Below, piece by piece: positions 58,301 through 64,000 of a stretch of DNA of 64,000 nucleotides (within the stretch, counting starts at the first letter, position 1; each line of letters opens with the position of its first letter). The notes under the pieces were generated by a model. It did no database searches. It was not told the DNA's origin and saw nothing but the letters and a program-made list of their open reading frames with translations. The position numbers and the translations under genes are program-made. This DNA is from Ananas comosus (lineage: Eukaryota > Streptophyta > Magnoliopsida > Poales > Bromeliaceae): contig NC_033623.1 in NCBI RefSeq assembly GCF_001540865.1, positions 4,912,031 to 4,976,030 on the forward strand, in the 5' to 3' direction.

Positions 58301-59775
58301 TCATTTTTTAGATTTTATCTAGATATAAGACTTAAAATAGCTGAAATCAACCTTCTCGATTATTCCTTTATTAATTTATCTCAATTGTAGTGGTAGACTA
58401 CCCATTGGCTGCAAAAAATTCAGTTAATTACCAAGATGCTTGCATTACAGATAGGTATGTATAGGGGTTTTCTTATTTAAAAAAAAAATAGAAAAAGAAG
58501 CAAAGAAAATTATCATATTTTTGGGTTTGTCCACAAAGTGGCACTTGCCCCCTTTTTTTCACCATCAACAATTGTGTAAATTTTAAGCTCTCTTAGCTTT
58601 GAAGATGTAAATATGTTGGCCATCCGGCTTTGGGCCAAGTAATATCAGACACATGATTGGCACAGGGCCAAAGTCAGTTGATATTAATTTAACTAGTGTC
58701 TGCAATAAACACCTAATTGTGTTTGATTGCTAGTTACCTTGAGCAGCATGAGAAACCATGACAGTTAGTATGCTTACTCGAACTGCGCCACTCGTACACA
58801 TTAGCTCTTCTTAGCTTCTGATATTTCTAAACTTGTGTTTTCACTAGTGCAATAATTATGTTAGATGAGATTCATTTAGCCGACAATATTTATATCATAA
58901 TTGTCCCAGTACATGCTCGATCTGGTGGAATTAGTTTATTTCAAACATCAAGCTACTTGCATTCCATGATAATATTAGAAAATGGTATAGTAGGTGATTC
59001 GCAGTGACTAACTGGAAAAATTATCCCGTGCATTGGTATTAGCCTTTAGCCGTTATCACCATTTGAACAAATAGGATTAATGCATGGGCTTTGAAAACTG
59101 AAAAATAGCTAATCAGCAAGAGGAGAATCATTATTGGACAATCTAATGTAAAATTAGAGTTCCCTAATTAATGGTATTATTCGCACAAAGAGAAATTTGA
59201 TGACAATTGGTAACATTTACTGCATAGAAGAGTATCTCAAAATAATTACAAGATGTTCCTAGGTACAGTAAGGAAGATATAAATATATGAAAGACCCTGA
59301 GACCTTTTCTAAAAAAGGCGGCAACTTCATTTTTGTTTTTTCATTTTTTTCACTTATTACAACTTTTGGTTCTTCTAATTCGAGAGGTTCTCCATACATT
59401 TTTATGAATAAGAAGTTGTGTCAAGTGATGCCAAGCTATGCCAAAGGAACCAGCTCTCCCTGCGTGCGGCAAGTTATGCCGCACCATGGCGGAGTAGCAT
59501 GTCACATTCGAGTACAAATGGAAAAAACAAGAAGAAGAATAAACTATGCACAGACATGCAAATTACAAACCAATTTACTAGATGCCCTTTTGTTTTTCTT
59601 TTGTTTCCTTGGAAGGCCTTTTGATGTGTCAATGTTAACTCACTACTTTGTGTTGGACTCATGCTTACTAACTCACTCCCTCTGTGCAGTGTGGAAATTG
59701 ATCTCTCCTGTTATAATGAGGGACAACGCCATTCATCACGAAGAATCCATGCAGAATGTTCATTCGTTGGTATAA
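46335..59775 (+). CDS. SERINC: SERINC/TMS-family multipass membrane protein, 13 coding exons, 421 aa
   Basis: Join: 46335-46336, 46654-46883, 48032-48108, 48546-48705, 50235-50259, 50451-50540, 51524-51695, 52236-52309, 52664-52733, 57457-57528, 57744-57877, 57989-58062, 59690-59775. The lengths sum to 1266 nt and all phases agree. It belongs to the serine incorporator family: integral membrane proteins linked to serine-lipid synthesis and, in animals, to lipid scrambling. The plant role is poorly known. A polar N-terminus (1-48) precedes TM1 (49-65). Family hallmarks are CGEKGDEC (82-89), GVLRVSLGC (94-102), QLYGEVARIGAG (154-165), INIFSITWT near 230, SLHSKVNNGLLSSGIM (248-263), MATFSTGID (311-319) and WSIDVGWASTWVKIINEW (370-387). 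About ten hydrophobic segments are expected. The length suits the family. Least certain are the start (split AT|G) and the exon 6 donor. Confidence 0.92.
46337..46653 (+). other. Intron 1, splitting the start codon
   Basis: The donor is aaat|gtgagt and the acceptor tttgtttgcag|gacgg. Joining gives AT+G and then ACG GGA in the frame of exon 2. Unspliced RNA reads ATG TGA at the same place. An in-frame TAG lies at 46326-46328, and exon 2 has no internal in-frame Met, so the composite AUG is the natural start. Confidence 0.7.
48109..48545 (+). other. Intron 3, U12-type (AT-AG)
   Basis: The donor is ttc|ATATCCTTTT, matching the U12 consensus /ATATCCTTT in every position. A branch-like TGCCTTAAT lies about 13 nt before the acceptor tcttcag|att. 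The join keeps the conserved run RVSLGCFIFF at phase 0. No GT donor nearby keeps that motif. Confidence 0.8.
48748..49941. mobile_element. Decayed TRIM array in intron 4 of the SERINC gene
   Basis: Several 155-160 bp LTR-like units related to the TRIM at 38760-39243 are present: 48748-48905 in one orientation, and 49126-49285, about 49555-49720 and 49789-49941 in the other. Recurring landmarks are 'gcccaaaatgctcaagccca', 'ctgatacca'-type PBS remnants and 'cctgatgtcctcatcagg'-like interior pieces. Copies are diverged, so the array is much older than the TRIM at 38760. The host introns remain spliceable in the model. Confidence 0.7.
54790..55325 (-). pseudogene. Copia gag relic
   Basis: Read on the minus strand from about 55325, fragments typical of Copia gag appear: KFNGKKNNFSWW near the start, then a LLHLSLRENVL-like segment, then SLREHVNEFNKIM. 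Stops and frameshifts are frequent. The SLREHVNEFNKIM part occurs twice because of a local tandem duplication (54827-55040). Confidence 0.65.
54827..55040. repeat. Tandem duplication of about 108 bp within the Copia gag relic
   Basis: Two copies start 'ttgttgaactcatttacatg' (about 54828 and 54936) and run through 'gttaagaatctagaca'. They differ at several positions, so the duplication is old. Confidence 0.8.
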
Positions 59776-59939
59776 TATCAAAATTAACTAATCTGGCAGA
59801 TTATTCTTTCTACAATGGTCAATTTGATGCTACAGTCACATTTTATATCTTACAAATTTTAAAGCCCCATGTAATTGTGTGATGCTTCATCATATGAGTA
59901 ATTCATATATATATATATAACAATTTTTCATGTAAAACA
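59776..59939. other. Probable 3' untranslated region
   Basis: Sequence after the SERINC stop codon is AT-rich with no AATAAA found close by. A (TA)n run is at about 59908-59920. The end of the transcript cannot be placed. Confidence 0.35.
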
Positions 59940-61390
59940 GTGGAATATATCACTGGCGCATGCACACTGTTATAAAAGACGGATGCACCATCTTATTAAG
60001 AGAAGAGATCACAAACACATAAATACGGGATGTTAATCGCAACTACAAAGCAGTAGCGAAATAAATTCAAATATACGCTACTTCTACCCATCCTCATACG
60101 TCCTAATAAGCTCTCACAGTCTTATATCTTACAAGTTTTTTGATATCTTAAATCTATGCTCTGATATCATTTTTCTGTCACGCTCCAACCCGAGGCGTAA
60201 TAGACGTTGCATATCTACTAAACTAGCAAATAAGGCTACAGAATTAGACAAAAACTAGCAAAAAGATGATTATCAATTTTTCACTAAATTCAAATAATTA
60301 AAAAATGAGACTAAAAAATTGAATTTCAACTAGAATCAAACTGAATTCTAACATTTATAAAACTAAAACTTACTACGAAACACGAGAAATTTGGTCCATA
60401 GAATACCATAAGTAACAAAAGTGGGTATGGAGAAATAACGAAACAAAAGTAGATAACAAACGATTATCTACGTAGTCCAAAGATTCACATATGAAAATAT
60501 TAGATATAGAAACAAAGGGACTAAAATCAAACACTAACTATTTAACGTTCACTTGGTCTCAGCCTTGCTTGGCAAATTAGTCTCGGTACCTGGGTAAATA
60601 ACCATACACTACATTAGTCGGATTAAGCATAAATATAAATAAATAATGAATACAAAAATTAATTCAAGCGACTGGTTTATAATTTGCAAACTTTCAGAAA
60701 ACAAGAATTATCAAAACTTAAAATTCAGATTAGATTAAAACTATAAATTTATAAATCATTTATCTTTCAGCAAATAAACGAAATAAATATTAAGTCAGCG
60801 GCAACTAACTATATCATATGATCCGTTGGCGAGATCCAGAAGCACAAAACAAAGGCACTCGAAGGTGCAAATAGAACAGAGGCACTCGAAGGTGCAAATA
60901 AAACAGAGGCACCTAAAGGTGTAAACAGAATAGAGACGCGATAGGCGCAAGCACCCAATGGCACAATACAGAGACGAAGCTAGCTTCTATAACAGAATAC
61001 ATATCGACATGACCAACATTGCATAGCAAAATACCGAGAGATATCATAATTCAAAATTTATCCAGGCACTAATTTACAGAACAAATTATCAAATTTCAAA
61101 AATTCTTTTTGCTAAAAGAACTTGTAAATCACAGTTGAAGCTCAATTTATAGAAATATTTAATAATATGATTAACTGTTAATTTTAAAATCTACAAAATA
61201 AGATTTTCACAGAACCAAAGCATTTTTCTAAATTAATTTACGAAAAACTAACGGTTGTCCGGTCGCTTACCTTAAAGTAGCTTCGTAGCTAAAAAGCTAG
61301 TCAGTCAACAATCACACGAAAAATCAATTATCAGAACCTAAAATAGAGAAATAAAATTTTTTATTAGCTAATCAAAATAAAATTACAAAG
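59940..61390 (-). mobile_element. Truncated LTR element with PBS and leader
   Basis: The LTR edge tgtcacgctcc is at 60176. Seven bases to the left of it, gctctgatatca (60158-60169) is a tRNA-iMet-type PBS on the minus strand. The 59940-60157 part would be the leader. The LTR runs right to about 61390, where microsatellite DNA begins, so its other end is not seen. A tandem repeat 'aggcactcgaaggtgcaaat' (three copies) lies at 60860-60925. Confidence 0.6.
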
Positions 61391-61430
61391 AGGATATATA
61401 TGTATATGTATATGTACATGTATGTATATG

Positions 61431-61481
<51 letters not shown>
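61391..61481. repeat. (TATATG)n and (TA)n microsatellite
   Basis: Units of tatatg/tacatg are followed by about 20 TA dinucleotides. More TA tracts follow at 61718-61800, 62447-62535 and 62716-62797, and CA repeats at 61801-61850. Confidence 0.95.
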
Positions 61482-61712
61482 GAGTCCTGGCTATGGTGCT
61501 TGTAAAGCACCAATCACATTGTGCTTGTAGTTTTTAACCGTTAGATCAGCACTGTGAATTTACATCCGTTAAACTTATACTATTCAACCAACCCCCGTTC
61601 GCTGGAGGCCATCACCTAAAGGGCCCACATCATCCTAACCACATAATTTTTAATCTAAAGGCTAAAAACTTACAAGCACCAATGTCTTGTACTTTAAAAG
61701 TATAGGAGCTCA
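61482..61712. mobile_element. Small MITE set in TA repeats
   Basis: Inverted ends share 'ggtgcttgtaagttttta' and 'gtgcttgtagtttttaac' followed by 'c.tTAGAT'. It is about 230 bp, non-coding, and bounded by (TA)n on both sides, which hides any TA target duplication. Confidence 0.6.
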
Positions 61713-61876
61713 ATTTATATATATATATATAGTAATATTATATATATTATATATATATATTATATATAATATATATTATTATATAGATGTATATATGTAT
61801 ACACACACACATGTCACACACACACACACACACACCACACACAACACCACAGAATATATATAATTATAATATAATG

Positions 61877-62420
61877 AGCTAGGTTGCTACTATCGGTAAC
61901 ACGGACGCACCTCCGTGCTAAACCAAAGTTGTTTTCAATGATGCCGCTTCTAATCGACGATCCGGCTCCGTTAGATTGATCTACACTATTGAAAGTATTT
62001 GAAAACTAAATTTATAATTTTTCTGGTCATCATTTACCTAATCAAACGAGCAGTCTTAAAATGAAGCGGCTGAAAATAAAAATCTCATAAAAAATCGATG
62101 ATAGAAACTTGAATTTAAGTTCAAAGAATACTGATCTTACCTAAATAGTAAAAAGAATTTTCATAAATATTTATCATGATTGATATTTTAACACCGTATA
62201 AATTTACAAATGCAATCACACTCTACTATTAAAATTGTCATTTGTGAGACCACTTTTGATCACCGTAGCCAAATGAGTCGAAAAATTCTAAATTATTTCA
62301 AAATACTTTCAATAAGTGTATAATCAAGTCTAACCGGAGCCGATCGTGCGATTGAGAAGCCGCATCCATCGAAAACAAATTGGTAGCAACGAGCACGGAA
62401 GGCTGCCGATGCTTCCACAT
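61877..62420. mobile_element. MITE with about 130-bp inverted ends
   Basis: The left end 'ggttgctactatcggtaaca' pairs imperfectly with the inverted right end, which reads 'ggctccggttagacttgat' and 'ttattgaaagtatttt' on the opposite strand. The layout resembles the MITE at 43305-43832. No frame of note. Confidence 0.6.
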
Positions 62421-62464
62421 AAAAATAATTAGTATACGCAGCCGATTATATATATATATACATA

Positions 62465-62502
<38 letters not shown>

Positions 62503-62545
62503 ATATATATATCTATAATATATAATATATAGATGGAAGCTACCC

Positions 62546-62660
62546 AATCCCAAATTAATTATTGTACAAACACCCCTCTTCCTCTCCTTCCTCTCCGCCG
62601 CCCACCACTACACCACCCCTCTCCCCTAACTACCGCTGCCTCCGGATGGGGTTGCCTATA
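62546..62660. repeat. Direct copy of 62926-63040
   Basis: 'cccaaattaattattgtaca' followed by a C/T-rich leader and 'ctccggatggggttgc' matches 'ctccaggatggggctg' and its upstream sequence inside the foldback at 62798-63503. This is a partial duplicate of gene-like GC-rich sequence. Confidence 0.7.
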
Positions 62661-62797
62661 ACTTACGTACACGGAAGCCTCGTGCTTACCGATATAATAG
62701 CAATCGAAACTCATACATATATATATATATATATTAATATTACTATATATATATATATATATATAATAAATATATTATAGTATATATATATATATAT

Positions 62798-63503
62798 GAG
62801 TGCAGCTACTATACTCTTATGAGCATAGTAGCTGTTGTACTCATAACTTTTTAACCATCAGATCTGCTTTAAGATTCGTGTAGATCTGATGACAAATTCA
62901 TTATAGTTAATTTCTCTGTCCCAAATCCCAAATTAATTATTGTACAACACCCTCTTCCTCCTCCTTCCCTCTTGCCGCCGCCCATCACTACCACCTCCCT
63001 CTCTCCCCTAACTACCCCTTGCCTCCAGGATGGGGCTGAGGGTGCTTCGACTCCGACATCCTCGTCACATTCGGCATTGCTGTGGTCGGCGGGTCGACAT
63101 CGTCTCCCTCATCGTGCCTTACCACCTCGACACCATCGCCGTGGACACCTTCTCCGTTGCTGAGAAATCCATTCTTCGTTTCTGCCTCTGTCGGGAACAG
63201 CGGCCCTGATCACTAATGTAGCCTCATGGGTCGCCACCCTCAGGGTTTGGAGTGGCGACTGTGGTTGAGGTGGGTGCTGCCGGTGCCGGAGGAAGGGGAC
63301 GAGGAGGGTGCTGTACGAGGATTAATTGACAATTAACCAGAGAAGTTAATTGGGAGAGTTAATTAGGGTGGAAGAGTTAATTATCTGAGATTAATTGGAA
63401 TAAATTAGTCATCAGATTTGCACAGATCTTAAAGTAGATCTGATGGCTAAAAAGTTATGAGTACAATAGCTACTATACTCATAAGAGTATAGTAGCTGCA
63501 CTC
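62798..63503. mobile_element. Foldback/TIR element with 96-bp inverted ends carrying gene-like sequence
   Basis: Left arm 62798-62893 and right arm 63408-63503 are inverted copies with only a few mismatches, starting 'gagtgcagctactatactc'. The interior (about 62920-63330) is GC-rich, with coding-like segments such as DIVSLIVPYHLDTIAVDTFS in one plus frame, a C/T-rich leader and ATG-like context, unlike the AT-rich arms. This fits capture of a host gene piece by a TIR transposon. Flanks are (TA)n, so the duplication is not readable. The source gene is unknown. Confidence 0.65.
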
Positions 63504-63539
63504 TATATATATATATGTATTTGTATATGTATATGTATT

Positions 63540-63579
<40 letters not shown>

Positions 63580-63653
63580 GATGTATATGTAGATGTAGAT
63601 GTAGATGTAGACGTACATGTATATGTATATGTATATGTACATGTATATATATG
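63504..63653. repeat. (TATATG)n/(GTAGAT)n microsatellite
   Basis: Interrupted hexamer repeats directly abut the LTR start at 63654. The long minus-strand frames across it are artefacts of the repeat. Confidence 0.95.
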
Positions 63654-64000
63654 TGTAACACACTGGACCTTTGCAAATTGCGAGGTTCGAGTGATTGGTC
63701 GTGCTCTGAGCTTTTCCAGATTTTCTGGTAGGTCGTTGACTGTGTTCCGACCTGTGGCACGTGTCCCGTGGAGTGTGGTACGAAGCCTTGCACCAAAACC
63801 CAAAAATTTGGATTTTGGTCAGCTCTCGGATTGGCTGTCTGGCGGGCTTGTACCGGTACAAGGTTGGGCCTGTACCGGTACAGAGCCGAGAACTCGCAAA
63901 CCCGAGCCTCGGTTTGCATTTTCGCAGGTCTTGTACCGGTACAAGGATGGTCTTGTACCGGTACAATGTTGATGGTTGTACCGGTACAGCCATCGGGCCT
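63654..64000 (+). mobile_element. Start of a plus-oriented family A LTR, cut by the window end
   Basis: It begins TGTAACACACTGGACC, the reverse complement of the right ends of the family A LTRs at 12638 and 37747. gtACCGGTac copies occur from 63852 to 63985, about 200-330 bp from the LTR start. The rest lies outside the window. Confidence 0.85.

Noticed and set aside
63412..63993. 193-codon minus-strand open frame
   Set aside because: It crosses a hexamer microsatellite and the start of an LTR; the Y/I run is repeat-derived.

Overview
This window is plant nuclear DNA. It has one recognisable host gene with plant-style GT-AG introns, set among nested LTR retrotransposons with tRNA-iMet-type primer sites, CACTA and hAT MITEs, a TRIM and many (TA)n tracts. 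The repeat mix suggests a flowering plant, most likely a monocot. The species cannot be fixed from the sequence alone. No prokaryotic features, tRNA, rRNA or CRISPR arrays were seen. All similarity statements are by-eye readings; no search or alignment program was run.

Positions 1-40117 are almost entirely LTR retrotransposon sequence. Two large LTR families dominate. I call them family A (about 2.7-2.9 kb, clusters of gtACCGGTac) and family C (about 2.5 kb, clusters of ggACCGGTctc). Family C' is a longer relative of C. Solo LTRs with exact 5-bp target duplications lie at 5166-7838 (ggcac), 18177-20638 (atcag) and 34421-37747 (atatg). A fourth solo LTR (tacca) spans 22357-39858 because other elements landed inside it. 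The best-preserved element is a minus-strand Ty3/gypsy chromovirus at 24137-34341 with two LTRs, PBS, PPT, gag, protease, reverse transcriptase/RNase H, integrase and a chromodomain-like tail. Its reading frames are broken by several stops and frameshifts, so it is dead. A second, more decayed gypsy copy with a gag relic is at 9723-20880. An ambiguous base (N) at 3827 ends a 242-bp block that recurs identically at 9704-9945, which may mark an assembly fault.

Positions 40118-46200 are intergenic and rich in MITEs and foldback elements, including an hAT MITE with a perfect 8-bp duplication, a poly(A)-tailed retroposon tail with a 14-bp duplication, and two long inverted-repeat elements. The second foldback ends about 150 bp before the gene's TATA-like box.

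Positions 46210-59775 (+) hold the one convincing host gene, a SERINC/TMS-family multipass membrane protein. I reconstructed 13 coding exons whose lengths sum to 1266 nt (421 residues plus stop), with every splice phase agreeing. Three details stand out. The start codon is split AT|G by intron 1. Intron 3 has a textbook U12-type ATATCCTTTT donor with an AG acceptor. Exon 5 is only 25 nt. Introns 4 and 9 carry a decayed TRIM array and a decayed minus-strand Copia element.

Positions 59776-64000 return to repeats: a truncated LTR with its PBS, several TIR/MITE elements set in (TA)n tracts, a foldback carrying gene-like GC-rich sequence, and the first 347 bp of a plus-strand family A LTR that runs off the window.
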